NCBI RefSeq assembly: GCF_014898055.3
Contig: NW_023605083.1
Coordinates: 68,007,715-68,071,714 of the forward strand
DNA: 64,000 bases
Direction: 5' to 3'
DNA from: Talpa occidentalis
Taxonomy: Eukaryota; Chordata; Mammalia; Eulipotyphla; Talpidae
The notes below the pieces were generated by a model. The model was not told where the DNA came from. It did not search any database and worked only from the letters and a program-made list of their open reading frames with translations. The position numbers were made by a program, and so were the translations under genes. This document shows positions 47,386 to 57,589 of this stretch, piece by piece; the first letter of the stretch is position 1; each line of letters starts with the position of its first letter.

Positions 47386-48589
47386 GTCCACCCCCTCAGG
47401 GTTTTCTGCCATATAGTCTATACATATATATACAATTTTCTAAGCAAACAAACAATGCAGCCATGGCCCACAAAAGCAAATACATCAAATATAACAAAAT
47501 ACAATATAACAAAATACAACAGAACACAAATAAGTCCAGGCAGGGCACCAACCTAGTGCAAAAGACAATTATTGGTACCAGCAGATGAGCCACCAAATCT
47601 GCTGCCGAAGGCACTGCTCATACGAGGGAGGGGAATCACTCACGGCATCTACTATATCACACCAGGAGCCGTCAGGCTTCCTGGCCTTCTCTGGCTGTAG
47701 TCTCGGTACAAGGCACACACAGCATCCACCCCCAGGATGCACTAGCTCTGGGACTGGCAATTTTATTCTGTTGGGGGTAATCGCCAACCCTCAGGGTTTC
47801 TGTCTGCAGTCGCTCCAACACTCGGCCTTCATGGCCACCCATGCGACTCGCAGACCCCTGCTCTCAAGCCAACCCACTGCACAAGCACATGGGTTGGGGA
47901 TCCAAACTTTGCATTTGGCTTGGGCTCCACCCCAAGCCACATTCCCCACCCGTCCCCCAAGGACGGGCTCCTCAGCTCCTCACCCTCACTCAAAAATGAG
48001 CAGGGCATCACCCATAGGTGATTTTACGAGACTCACAGGGCTTCAGCATACCCAGGCTGCTTAACAGCCGCTTTAGGGCTTCTCAACTTAGCATCAGTAC
48101 CAGCTTTTGCCACCTTAGTTGGCTTTTCTCCTCCACCTGGCTGCTGGGCATACACAGGCTGCTTTTGGCCATCTAGGCCCACTGGCCTCCCCCAGATTCT
48201 CAAAAAATAAACATAACCTGCTAAGGTCCTCCGCCTTCTGGCGGGATTGTCAGTCCAAAATCATCAGTTCATCAGTCTATCAGTCCATTGGCCTCTCCCT
48301 GCTTCAGCAATGGCCTGCTGCCTCAGGGGTCATTGGCTGGTCCTTTCCGGTGTCATTGGCTGGTCCTATCCGGTGTCGTTGGCTGGTCCTTTCCGGTGTC
48401 GTTGGCTGGTCCTTTCGGGCGTCTCCTTCACGCCAGGTCTCATCCTGTAGCTCGTGGACGTATCCATCTTCTGTGCCGCCATGGCGCCTCCAGCGTCATC
48501 ACAGGCAAACAGTCTGTTCTCCTTAGTCCCTCCAGGTCTTCGGAGGGCTCCAATACCCGTCTGCATGGATCTTGCCGACTTACGCCATT
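47386..48589 (-). mobile_element. Internal region of the LTR element
   Basis: 1204 bp. It starts (48587 downwards) with a TGGCGTAAG... primer-binding-site candidate that I cannot match to a tRNA. It then carries four 23-bp repeats, a long non-coding stretch with many stops, and ends at the purine tract next to the LTR. The longest minus frames are 60-81 codons. One at 47396-47614 is strongly hydrophobic (runs of Leu, Ile, Tyr, Cys, Val) and could be a remnant of an envelope membrane segment or chance. Plus-strand frames of 255 (46821-47588) and 261 codons (48288-49073) are antisense and cross LTR boundaries, so they are not genes. Confidence 0.8.
48329..48420 (-). repeat. Four 23-bp tandem repeats in the LTR-element leader
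   Basis: Units start at 48329, 48352, 48375 and 48398, each exactly 23 bp with the core ggctggtcctttccggtgtc and only a few substitutions (cat/cgt, ttt/tat, cgg/ggg). They lie within about 260 bp of the 5' LTR in element orientation. Confidence 0.95.
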
Positions 48590-49029
48590 TGTAAAGGGCA
48601 GGAACGGGCACAGTGCAGGTTTTCTGATCCCATGCAGATCGGGTAAAGGAGGAGTCAGAGTCCTCAGTAGTTTTGCAGGTTTTTTATTTGGGGTTCACCA
48701 GGCATATGGCAGGCAGGGGTGCTGGCTGGGGGGCTGGGAGGCTGGCAGGCCTCCCAGCCCCCAGCAAGTCTTTACTCTATCTGGGCTCTCTGGTATTCTC
48801 TGCTTCTGCGTCGGCTTCTCCTTCAGGTTCTGCTGCTGCTGGCTGGGGCTGCTAGCGTCCCCCCGTGACGCCGCCCTTAAAAGCACAGTCTTAGCTCAGC
48901 TGAATCCCATCTACCTATGCCCACACCCTATTCCAGGTGCCCGCCATCAGGCATGCATTCAGGACAAGGATCCATCATCTATCCTGATGGCGGAAGGGCA
49001 GAAAAGCCTGACATTTTCTTTACCCTACA
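48590..49029 (-). repeat. LTR (5' LTR in element orientation)
   Basis: 440 bp, partner of the LTR at 46946-47385, with the same TATA-like word (48875-48884), hairpin (48729-48742 with 48749-48762) and AATAAA (48683-48688). Transcription of the element would start here and run towards lower coordinates. Confidence 0.95.
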
Positions 49030-49034
49030 CTCAC

Positions 49035-49420
49035 GATCCTCCAAATCAAGGAATGGGCTTGCCAAGAAAATAACTCATAACACTTTGGGACACCTACCAG
49101 GAAAGATCGACATATTCTTTCCCTGATAGAAGGCACAGAACCTGCAGGAAAACCTGGTGGTAGATTTTTGCGAGGGATTCATGTCTGTAAGCAATTGAGC
49201 AAATCAGCACCTCTCCAGCTAAAGTCTTCTCCATGTACACCCACAGCATGCGATCTTCTCAGCTTTCATATTTGTCTACAGTCTCTTCTGATCATGAAAA
49301 GGGTTTTACTTCTCTCATCCATTATGCCTTCTGCTGTTACCCTCCCTCCCCATTACATTTTCCTAAGTTTTCTACCTTTAAACATTTCTTTACTTTTATT
49401 ATAATAGAAATCCCAGGAGG
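49035..49420. other. Unassigned non-coding sequence
   Basis: No gene or clear repeat; pyrimidine-rich after 49200. Confidence 0.45.
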
Positions 49421-49422
49421 AA

Positions 49423-49712
49423 GGTGCTATGGATTCAATGCTTGTGGCTCCCCCCAAATTCACATGTTGAAACCCTAACCTACATGATGGTTGTATCTGG
49501 AGGTAATTAGGGAGGTAATTTGGGTTAAATTAGGTCTTTTGGAAGTACAGGGCTTAATGAAGCAGGAGTGTGGCCCTTGTAATGGGATTAATAGCCTTAT
49601 AAAAAGAGGAGCTAGAGCATCCCGCTTCTAGAACTGTGACAAATAAATATTTGTTGTCTAAGTCCTCCAGGCAATGTTGATTTGTTATTGCATCCCAGGC
49701 TGATAGACACAA
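49423..49712 (+). mobile_element. MaLR solo LTR (MST/MLT1-type), internally deleted
   Basis: 'gctatggattcaatgcttgt', 'ggctccccccaaattcacat', 'gttgaaaccctaac', 'cccttgtaatgggattaata', 'gccttataaaaagaggagct', then directly 'tctagaactgtgacaaataa', 'gttgattt'. The usual middle section (about 80-100 bases between the TATA-proximal part and the 'cctccagaactgtgag' end) is missing. AATAAATAT near 49642 is the poly(A) signal. Confidence 0.85.
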
Positions 49713-50190
49713 AAGGGGAGATTAATATATGAGTTCTAACCCCCATCTTGAGTAGCAAATGGCAAGTCTCTTCCCACAGCATTGGGTCATCCTTCTAACA
49801 TCCAATGTTTACTTATATTATATAGTTGTTTGTGTGTTCTTTACAAGAGACAGAATGATCAGAAGGAAATTTTATAGCTGTGGCTTAAATCCTGGCTCAG
49901 TCACATACTAGCTGTATGATCTTGGACAAAACTGAAGATGTTTTCCTTAGCTATGATATGCTAACAACAGCAGCAAGAATAATAATGACACAACCGTGAC
50001 AAATCCAACAGCACTACCATTATCTCACTTGTTTTCATTTTTGTCTGAATAGATATCAAATATTTAAGATACCTACATGGGGCATTCATTAACTTAATAA
50101 ATGTGTATCAAACACCCACTATGTGCTTGGTTGGGCACTGGAGATTCTACAATAAATAAGAGCGATGTGGTCTGTGCCCTTACAGCACTT
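49713..50190. other. Unassigned sequence with MIR words
   Basis: A plus-strand MIR core at about 49875-49950 ('gcttaaatcctggctcagtc', 'acatactagctgtatgatct', 'tggacaaaact'). At 50090-50160 an old interspersed-repeat opening ('caaacacccactatgtgctt'). Confidence 0.6.
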
Positions 50191-50194
50191 ACAT

Positions 50195-50325
50195 CTATGC
50201 AGGGGTTGGCACACACACGGCATAGCCTGCAGCTCAAAAAAATAAATGCAACAAAGGCTTGTCTGTGTCTCAAAAAACCTAAAATATTTACAATCTGGGC
50301 TTCTGTAAAAGTTGGTCTATTCCTG
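50195..50325 (-). mobile_element. hAT-Charlie-type non-autonomous fragment
   Basis: 'aggggttggcacacacacgg' at one end and 'cctaaaatatttacaatctg', 'ggcttctgtaaaagttggtc' at the other resemble the terminal parts of a common mammalian MER1-type element. The middle is deleted, and orientation is uncertain because the remaining parts are near its inverted ends. Confidence 0.55.
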
Positions 50326-50635
50326 ATCTGACAGAACACATAGGACACACTTAGTAAACACTTTTCACATACCAATTCTTTGTCTGAAGTTCCTTACGTA
50401 GGTTTTGGACTAATTTCTGCTATTCCTATTCCCCACTGGCTTATTGTTGCCCTTGCAACAAGAATCCCAAATTTCTGAAGCCTGCAGCCTCTGCACAGCT
50501 GACCCAAGCACCTCTGCTGCCTCCTCTGATTACTCTCCTCAAATCCTTTTGCCACATTGTTTTTTTTTTTTTTTTTCTGTTTGGTAAATATTGCACACAT
50601 GCCACCACCCATAGTGGTGTCAGACAACACTTTCT
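50326..50635. other. Unassigned non-coding sequence
   Basis: Contains a 19-base T run near 50560. No gene. Confidence 0.45.
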
Positions 50636-50639
50636 TCAA

Positions 50640-50955
50640 GTGTTTGCTTTGCTTCCTACTTGCCCTTCAGAATTCAGTTTTAAAGTTACTCCCTTTGGCA
50701 ACATTCCTTTGATCCTCCCTGCTCCATCAGTACCTTCCCCCACCTCTTACTTGTTCCCATGGCTGCTGATATTTATGGTTATAAGTATCTATAATCATAC
50801 TTATTTGTGATCACTTTATTAGTCACCTCCATAAGTTAGTTCCATGAGGCTAGGGACTGTATCTCTTTTATTTATTATTTTATCTCCAGCATCTAACATG
50901 CTGCCTGATGCTCAATAAGAGGTAAATAAATGAAAGACTAAATGAATGATACAGA
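50640..50955 (+). mobile_element. L2 LINE 3' end
   Basis: 'gtcacctccataagttagtt', 'ccatgaggctagggactgta', 'tctccagcatctaacatgct', 'gcctgatgctcaataagag' and a trailing (TGAA)-type end: the clearest L2 terminus in the window. Confidence 0.85.
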
Positions 50956-51079
50956 GTCATGTTTGCTGGAAAAAATGTCAGGAAGTTACAGAATGGTTGC
51001 AACATGGGAGTGCTTTCCTTTCCCAGGGAAATACACTCCCAAGTGGTATTTTTCTGGCTCCATTTAAACAGTCCCTTCA

Positions 51080-51240
51080 TTCTCCTTGTATAATTAATGG
51101 AGTTCCAGGATGCTGTTTGTGCTGATACATCATCTGCACTACACAGCAAATGCATTTGTTACAGAGCTATCTGGGCCAAAGCTAATGAAACATTTGCAAA
51201 TGTCCTGATTTACAAAGAGAAAATTGGTTCACCTGAATGA
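51080..51240. promoter_or_regulatory. Possible conserved non-coding element
   Basis: 'ttgtataattaatggagttc', 'acagcaaatgcatttgttac' and 'ggccaaagctaatgaaacat' give ATTA/TAAT cores plus octamer-like ATGCAT and ATTTGCAAAT words in about 130 unique bases. This is typical composition of a developmental enhancer; no alignment available. Confidence 0.33.
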
Positions 51241-51910
51241 CAAGGTTTGAATGCAAGAGAGATGTTCTTCTCTGCAATTTGCTGTGTTCTGGGAAGCCTC
51301 AACTTCCCAAGGAAACACATCAGCAGTTCCCTCTAGAAAACAATGACCAGAGGTCACCTTGGAGGAGGACAAATGTTCTGAAATCAACTTTACTCCATGG
51401 GGACCCTCATGTGAGCTCTAGGACCCCTGAAAACCTTCTGGAATTGTACAGTGTGTATTTGCATATGTTCACTGTTCAAAAGAGCAAATATATAACATTT
51501 ATTAAGTTCTTCTTATAGACTGTGGCTTTCCAGTAGGTGAGAACCACTTACCAAAGGATATCCAGACTCTCCCTCTCCTTAATTTATGAATTTTTTAAAA
51601 GAGGAAAAGGAAAAAAGGAGTAGAAGTGAATATAAGTCCTAAAGGGATGCTTATTTTTTTAGCCCCTACCTTCCCTGATCCTCTTTGTAGATGAGGGCAT
51701 TCAGATCAGGCTGGGGAGATGACTTGCTCAGGACTATACAGTAAGTGAGACAAGCCCAGGCCAAAATGCTCCCAGTTGGATGTCCTTTCCAACATACCCT
51801 GGTGTCTGCTAATACGACAATCATTTATTCTTAATTTCATTTGTTTCTCCAATCACTCATCCATTTCCCTTTTCATTCACTTATTCTATCTCACTGTCCC
51901 ACACTATCAT
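51241..51910. other. Unassigned sequence with a MIR fragment
   Basis: 51685-51790 ('gtagatgagggcattcagat', 'atgacttgctcaggactata', 'cagtaagtgagacaagccca') is a reverse MIR. The rest is unique; no gene. Confidence 0.5.
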
Positions 51911-51925
51911 TTCTTCAATATGAAT

Positions 51926-52192
51926 ATTCTTTAAAAGATTTATTTATTTATTTATACAAACACTGGATATAGTCAGAAGTGCGGGAGGGTGAGAGAATTC
52001 ACCAGAGCCAGAGCGGGGTGCAGAACAGCCAGACTGATGAAACACACTGCTGAGGGGAGCAGCGGGCAGCAGGAGAGGTCTACGCACCATGTGGGGCCCT
52101 CACCAGGTGGCCGGGGATCCAACTGGCGCTGTAGAGGCTAAGGGCAGCTTTGCAACCCAGTGCTCAACCACTGCGCCACCGGGGAGGCCCCC
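51926..52192 (-). mobile_element. tRNA-derived SINE, reverse
   Basis: Reverse copy from 'aaaagatttatttatttatt' to 'ccaccggggaggcccc'. TSD tcaatatgaat at 51915-51925 and 52193-52203, perfect 11 bp. Middle region intermediate between the two SINE variants ('ccaggtggccggggatcc'). Confidence 0.95.
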
Positions 52193-52203
52193 TCAATATG
52201 AAT

Positions 52204-52404
52204 TTTAAAACCATTTATCAGTTGCGATCAGATATTCTAAGAATAATTTTGGCTTCAAGAAACTATTGTCCTAAAGAGCTAATAAATGAGAAAGGAAATA
52301 CAATAGGAAAATACATTGTTCTTTTCCTGTCCAAATACATCTCTCAAGTGATAATAAAGGAATATGAAATCATATAAATCCACAAGAATCAAGAGGATTG
52401 AAGA
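52204..52404. other. Unassigned spacer between SINEs
   Basis: AT-rich unique spacer. Confidence 0.45.
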
Positions 52405-52412
52405 AGAAAGTG

Positions 52413-52687
52413 GGGCCTCCCCGGTGGCACAAGGGGTTACGACACAACCTATGAAGCTATCCACAGCCTCTGCAGCAAAAGTTCGATCCCCGGCCAGGGA
52501 GCTACCTACATGGTGCCTTAACCCTCTCTTGTCATGCCTTCTGCTCCCCTCAGCAGTTTATTTCAGTCAATCTCACTGTTCTGTTCCCCACTCTGTCTCT
52601 GGTGAATCCTTTTGCCCCCAGCCCCTCTGGCCTATACCCCAGTTCTTGTATGAATAAATAAATAAATCTTTAAAAAAATTAAAAATT
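52413..52687 (+). mobile_element. tRNA-derived SINE, 'ggccaggga' variant
   Basis: Starts gggcctccccggtggcaca. The head is diverged ('aaggggttacgacacaacct'), with B-box 'agttcgatccccggccaggg' and tail (TAAA)n TCTTTAAAAAAATT. Short 7-bp TSD agaaagt at 52405-52411 and 52688-52694. Same head variant as 20281, with 'gggttaaagacac'-like wording. Confidence 0.9.
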
Positions 52688-52694
52688 AGAAAGT

Positions 52695-53800
52695 ATACTA
52701 TATAAGGGCATTCAATAAGTTTCAGAAATTGAAGATGGAGGCTTAACAAAGGGAGATAATGTACATATTTTAAAATTAATCACAAATAATTGAAAAACAA
52801 AAATGAAACTTCTATTGGGACATAATGAGACAATACATGGAAGAAACCAGCAAAGTACTCAGAACATAGTTTACACTGGCAAGTTTGGTGTGGGTACTAT
52901 ACTTGTTGAAGAAATAATTTTGGGAAAAGATCTGTGATTTACATTAAATTTAGACATTAACTTTGAGGAAGGTGGTAAAGAGCAGACAGAACTTGGCTTG
53001 ACACAAGTAAGCATACCCATTCTTCATATAACACAAACACTTCCTGGTGTTCAATTTCAGATAGATGTTCAATAGTGTCCTTGAACAATAATTTAAATGA
53101 TGTTTTTACTGGGAAAAAAATCAATCTTTCTGAGAATGTTTCTTTTCTATATGCCTGCCTCACAAGTAACAAATAAAGCAGCAAATATTCCCCCTCACAT
53201 CCACATCGCAGCAACAACACAGATAAAGGCATTGAAATCTTAAAAAGTATATGCATTGTTTTAATTATAATAGAAGAAATCAGGTTATGTGGATGGGCTT
53301 TAACAAAATTCTGACAGTCTAATTAATAAAAGATTCAAAGGTAGAGTATTTGGAAGAATTGATCAATAACAAGTTTTTCAACTAGCTCCTTCCTAGGACT
53401 GAGGTCAGTTGAAAGCACTGCAACATTATTTGAAGTCAGATAACTGGCCCCTTTTTAACAGAGGTTAGGCACAGGCTGACCATGTACCTCGAGGGTGCCT
53501 AGGCATTGATACTGGGTTACCCAAAAACAGGTGACTCACCAAACCTTTAAAATATATTGCTAAATAAACACATGCTCTTCCATTTTTAAATCTAACACCT
53601 TACCTAAGTCCATCTGATACAATATCATCACACTGTGGCTGCCCATTTCCATTTAAGGTCACATTTGGGCAACAAAAGAAAGTCTCATTGCTAGGTGACA
53701 TTTACATAGGAATCTAGCCAGGGGACTTCAATCAACAGTCTCAAATATATTTCTTTTAAAAATTCTCTATCGAGAATTTCTCTATCGAAATAGTACATGC
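52695..53800. other. Unassigned AT-rich sequence
   Basis: No gene. The 99-codon minus frame 52957-53256 lacks a domain. Near its end is a small inverted repeat, aattctc-tatc-gagaatt (53761-53778), part of which (tctatcga) is then repeated. Confidence 0.45.
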
Positions 53801-53805
53801 TTATG

Positions 53806-53833
53806 CACACACACACACTCACTCACAAATGAG

Positions 53834-53898
<65 letters not shown>
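53806..53898. repeat. (CA)n followed by (GA)n microsatellites
   Basis: (CA)n at 53806-53818, then CTCACTCACAAAT, then (GA)n at 53831-53898 with one C interruption. Confidence 0.97.
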
Positions 53899-53899
<1 letters not shown>

Positions 53900-53900
<1 letters not shown>

Positions 53901-54765
53901 AAACCTCCATCTCTTCTTTGCTGGACATGGAATAGCAGAATATTGTGACATGCTCTAGTGTCAGGAATGAATATGTAAGTGTGTGGTCTGTTAATCATAT
54001 CTCAGAATGAAAGTGATAAGAATCTGCCCTAAATATCAAAAAGTTCAACTTTACTCTCAGCTTCAACCACAATTAACTTGATCAACCTCAGCTACATCAT
54101 TCCTTTTTTTCTCATCAAGCAAAACCACAACCCAATATCAACCCATTTTATAATAGTGTCTTAACAGTCATACAAGATAATATAAATTAAATGGTTTTGA
54201 AATAGTATAAAATCCTGTGCAGATTTGAAGTAATGAAATGACTTCTTGAAAATATCTACAATAAAAATTGAAATTCAAGCCAAAATTATCTCATGCAATT
54301 GGGAAATCCAAGGATACAGATGTTCCCTGGGGAGTTCTAAGCTCTTAAAAATTACCCAGAACCTGTTTGTTCTTTATTACCTGACTCACTCTATAGGATG
54401 ACTTATTTTTTTTCTCTGTGCCACATGACATTTCCCATGCAATGGGCAGAGTGGAGAACAAGTAGCATATACCCCTTGGCATATATTAAGCAAGTTTTGT
54501 CATGTAAAGAAGAGATCTATCAACCACTGCTTCTAAATTTCTAGAGAATGACTCTAACTGGACCTTCCGGGATCACATACCCATATTTGAGTCAATGACT
54601 CTGGCCAGGGGGAGGAGTTTTATAATTAGCCAGAGCGGGTCACATGAATGTCATGAGCCATATAAGCATGATAGAAATGCATTCTCTTAAGGGAGTGCCA
54701 TGATCAGAGGTAATACAAAAAACAAATGTTGGAAGACAACCATCAGATTTCTTGCACCATGTCCT
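53900..54765. other. Unassigned AT-rich sequence
   Basis: No gene or assignable repeat. Confidence 0.45.
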
Positions 54766-54769
54766 CTGT

Positions 54770-54955
54770 TTCTCTCAAAACTGCCAATGCATTCTTCTAC
54801 CATGGTCTTTAACACATTAGAATAGGATTGTTTAACTCTTCCAGATGGCAGGCATGTGTCTGCTTCACTTTTCTGTTCCCAGTGTATACCACAGAATCTA
54901 ACAGATTAATTGCTCAATAAGTACAGACTGAAGCAATGAATAAATAAAATTTCTA
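54770..54955 (+). mobile_element. L2 LINE 3' end fragment
   Basis: 'tgtctgcttcacttttctgt', 'tcccagtgtataccacagaa' , 'gctcaataagtacagactga' fit the L2 terminus. Confidence 0.7.
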
Positions 54956-55828
54956 TTGAAATTGCAGAGAACTCTGTTGTCTCAGTTCTTTGATGTATAA
55001 TCACACTCAAATTCTCCCAGGGTCAAGAGTACTACTTGGGAACTCTCTCTCTATCTAATTCATCAGGTAATCACTTGGCACCTCTTGTGAGCCAAATCTA
55101 ATCCAACATTCTTCTGATGATCAGAAGGATGGATTCAAATTATGTCTTAGTTTCCTAAATGGCAGGTGGGAAGCTCTACCTCAAGAAGCTTATGCTCAGA
55201 TTGTCAAATCATGGCATTTGTTTTGAAATGGGTAATTTTTAGACCATGTGGTAAAGGCTCAAATTTTCGACACATGTGATGTATGATACTGAATAAGAGA
55301 CAAGCTAGAGTAAGACTAACTGGAGTTAGTGGGAAAAGTTAGATTACTATGAGTTGGCAAAATAAAAAACCAAGTCTGAGTAAAGTTAAGTAAGTCAGAG
55401 AAACAATGTACAGAAACTGGGTTGATAAATGTTCACTGATGTTTTCAATGCATGTACACCTTCCCCTCTGGTGTAATTAATCATACATACACTACATCAG
55501 TCAGTGTATCTGTATCAAAAGACCAATCAGTAGTTATAATGGATAAATAATATATACCTTGATACAAATAATTATAAGAAAATATTAATAGGTAATGGGA
55601 GTCAATCACAGGTGACAAATTATAAAGATGAATAGGAAGTGAAGATACATGAATGCATACTTGAGTTAGATTGATAGGTATGTTAATATATATTCATGCA
55701 GGTATGTGATCAATGTTTCCTGAAAAGTTAATTTGACCATATATTTTGTACTTTGGAGTGAAGATAATTGAGCAACTATGGGAAGCCACCATCTGCTCCA
55801 ATCACTTCCTCTGCTTCTCTGGCCCTGT
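54956..55828. other. Unassigned AT-rich sequence
   Basis: No gene. 55480-55730 is strongly AT-rich with many TATA/ATAC words. Confidence 0.45.
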
Positions 55829-55841
55829 GTCCTTGTCTTTT

Positions 55842-56107
55842 TTTTTTTAATATTTATTTTATTTATACAAGAACTGGGTTACAGGCCAGAGGCGCAGGAG
55901 GGTGAGAGAATTCACCAGAGACAGAGCGGGGAGCAAACAGGCAGACAGACCAAAAACACTGATGAAGGGAGCAGTGGGTGAGTCAGGAGAGGTGTGTTGC
56001 GCCATGTGGATAGCTCCCCGGCTGGCCAGGAATCGAACCGGCACCGCAGAGGCTGCGGACAGCTTCACAGCACTGCAGTCAACCTGCTGCACTACTGGGG
56101 AGGCCCA
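55842..56107 (-). mobile_element. tRNA-derived SINE, reverse, 'ggccaggga'-type variant
   Basis: Tail T run, 'atacaagaactgggtt', body, end 'ctactggggaggccc'. Perfect 13-bp TSD gtccttgtctttt at 55829-55841 and 56108-56120. Confidence 0.95.
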
Positions 56108-56120
56108 GTCCTTGTCTTTT

Positions 56121-56938
56121 CTTACCCTTAATTTCATTGTCTGTAAAAAGAGAATTATAAATGAAGCCAGCCCAATCTCATAGGGTAGCTTTGAGAATCC
56201 AAAAGAAAATTGTTGGGGAAGCACTTTGGAAACTGTAAAATGTTCTGTTGCCCAATGGGTTTGACCTGGGTAGTTTTGCAACTTCTTTTAAAAAGAAAGT
56301 CAATCCCGTCTCAGGTCAGGAATTGGATTACTATTTTTTTTTTTTTTTAAGAGGAATGCTTGGTGTGCTTAGCTGCTGCCTGTCTATCACTGGATGCATG
56401 TTTTATCAGGTTCCACATCGCCTCTAACTTGCAGCTCAGCTCATATCATCAAAAACCACTTTGGTGCCCTCCATGTCAGCAAATGGCTGCTCTTCTGTTG
56501 TATCTTTTGTGCCATCTCCAAAGCTGGGCTCAGTAACATACCCTTTTTTGATGCCAGAGGATCTGAAAGCAGGATGAAAAGTCAGGAGAATGTTTTCCCA
56601 CTTAAGATCAATATGCCTTTAACCTCCCTTCCCTATCCTTGGGGAAACATCTCACTCACTGGCAGCTTTTGCCCTCCCACACTCCTGTCTTTCATTCTCC
56701 TCTCTCCCCTTCCCCAACCCCCTTACCCCTGATCAGAATTAAGCATTTTTTTTTTCCTGTTGTAGCTCCTGTGTTAATACCCATCCTAACAGGTTCTGAG
56801 GATCAGTTTTCCCTACACAGTCTCCTATTACTATGGATCAAGGGAATGGGGAGCTATTCTCTTACAGGCAGTGGGCACAGCTTGGGATCTTCTCTGTTAG
56901 GATGAACAACATGACCTTAGAGAACTGATTTCATCTTA
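56121..56938. other. Unassigned sequence
   Basis: A MIR-like word group follows the SINE ('ctttgagaatccaaaag'; 'gcactttggaaactgtaaaa'). T runs at 56334-56349 and 56748-56756. The 112-codon plus frame 56394-56732 has no domain; no gene called. Confidence 0.4.
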
Positions 56939-56951
56939 GTCTTGTTTCTCT

Positions 56952-57233
56952 CTTTTAAAAAAAAAAAAAATTGTTTATTTATTTATACAAGCACTGGGTA
57001 TAGTCAGAAGCGCGGGAGGGTGAGAGAATTCACCAGAGCCAGAAAGGGGGAGCAGAGCAGGCAGAAGGACCGAAGTACACTGCTGAGGGGAGCAGCGGGC
57101 GGCAGGAGAGGTCTGAGCGCCATGCGGGACCCTCCTCAGGTGGCGGGGGAGCAGCCGGGGATCGAACCGGAGCTGCAGAGGCTGCGGCCAGCTTCACAAC
57201 CCAGTGCTCAACCGCTGCGCCACGGGGGAGGCC
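56952..57233 (-). mobile_element. tRNA-derived SINE, reverse, GC-rich (young) variant
   Basis: A run at the tail, '(attt)n', 'agtcagaagcgcgggaggg', 'caggtggcgggggagcagcc', end 'cgccacgggggaggcc'. 13-bp TSD gtcttgtttctct, left starting at 56939 and right at 57234-57246. CpGs are well preserved. Confidence 0.93.
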
Positions 57234-57404
57234 GTCTTGTTTCTCTTTTCTACAATACCTGTCCTGCTCCTCTCCTGCAAGCATGGAGAATTTATGTTGG
57301 AAAAGTCCTAGATGTCCAATTTTACATTTGAACATTTTAGTGGCAAGCAGTTTATGATTTTTAGACATATATACTTTATAAATGTTAAAAAGTATCTAAA
57401 TTTA

Positions 57405-57589
57405 AGGTGCTTTTCTAGTAATTTAATTTTAATGATAGCCCTATAAGGCATGTTTTAGCAATATCCCTATATTATGCATGAAGAATTAGAGAAAATAAAG
57501 TTAAGGAAAGTTGTCCCAAATTACCTGTTTAGTAATTGTGGCACCAGAATTTGAATCTATGTTCTTAGGTTCTAGGAACTGTGATTTTA
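57405..57589 (-). mobile_element. MIR SINE, inverted, interrupted by a SINE
   Basis: 'gatagccctataaggcatgt', 'tatgcatgaagaattagag', 'agttgtcccaaattacctgt', 'ttagtaattgtggcaccaga', 'atttgaatctatgttct'. The young SINE at 57590 landed at its end. Confidence 0.72.

Larger units (their letters stand above)
46946..49029 (-). mobile_element. Complete, young non-autonomous LTR element (endogenous retrovirus-like)
   Basis: Two 440-bp LTRs (46946-47385 and 48590-49029) in the same orientation, each TG...CA-bounded, differ at only four sites by my count. A 5-bp TSD, ctcac, flanks them (46941-46945 and 49030-49034). Orientation is minus: the LTR carries AATAAA on that strand (47039-47044, 48683-48688), a purine tract (gagggggtgga) abuts the downstream LTR at about 47388-47399, and a TGG-starting primer-site-like sequence lies two bases inside the other LTR (48587 downwards). 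The internal part is only 1204 bp and has no recognisable gag, protease, polymerase or envelope frame, so it needed proteins from a partner. A 5-bp TSD occurs in ERVL/MaLR and some other retroviral lineages; class not assigned. Confidence 0.93.

Noticed and set aside
46821..47588. 255-codon open frame, plus strand
   Set aside because: It starts in flanking host DNA, crosses the whole LTR and enters the internal region antisense to the element. No domain is visible.
48329..48420. CRISPR-like array
   Set aside because: Units are directly adjacent with no spacers and lie inside a mammalian LTR element.
46946..49029. Assignment to endogenous deltaretrovirus or another named retroviral genus
   Set aside because: The LTR hairpin and short repeats were suggestive, but the primer site does not look like the proline type and no coding region is present to support it.
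48288..49073. 261-codon open frame, plus strand
   Set aside because: Antisense to the LTR element, includes translation of the 23-bp repeats and all of the LTR, and ends in flanking DNA.
55859..56281. 140-codon minus frame
   Set aside because: Mostly a SINE read in sense; the SINE body is often open by chance.
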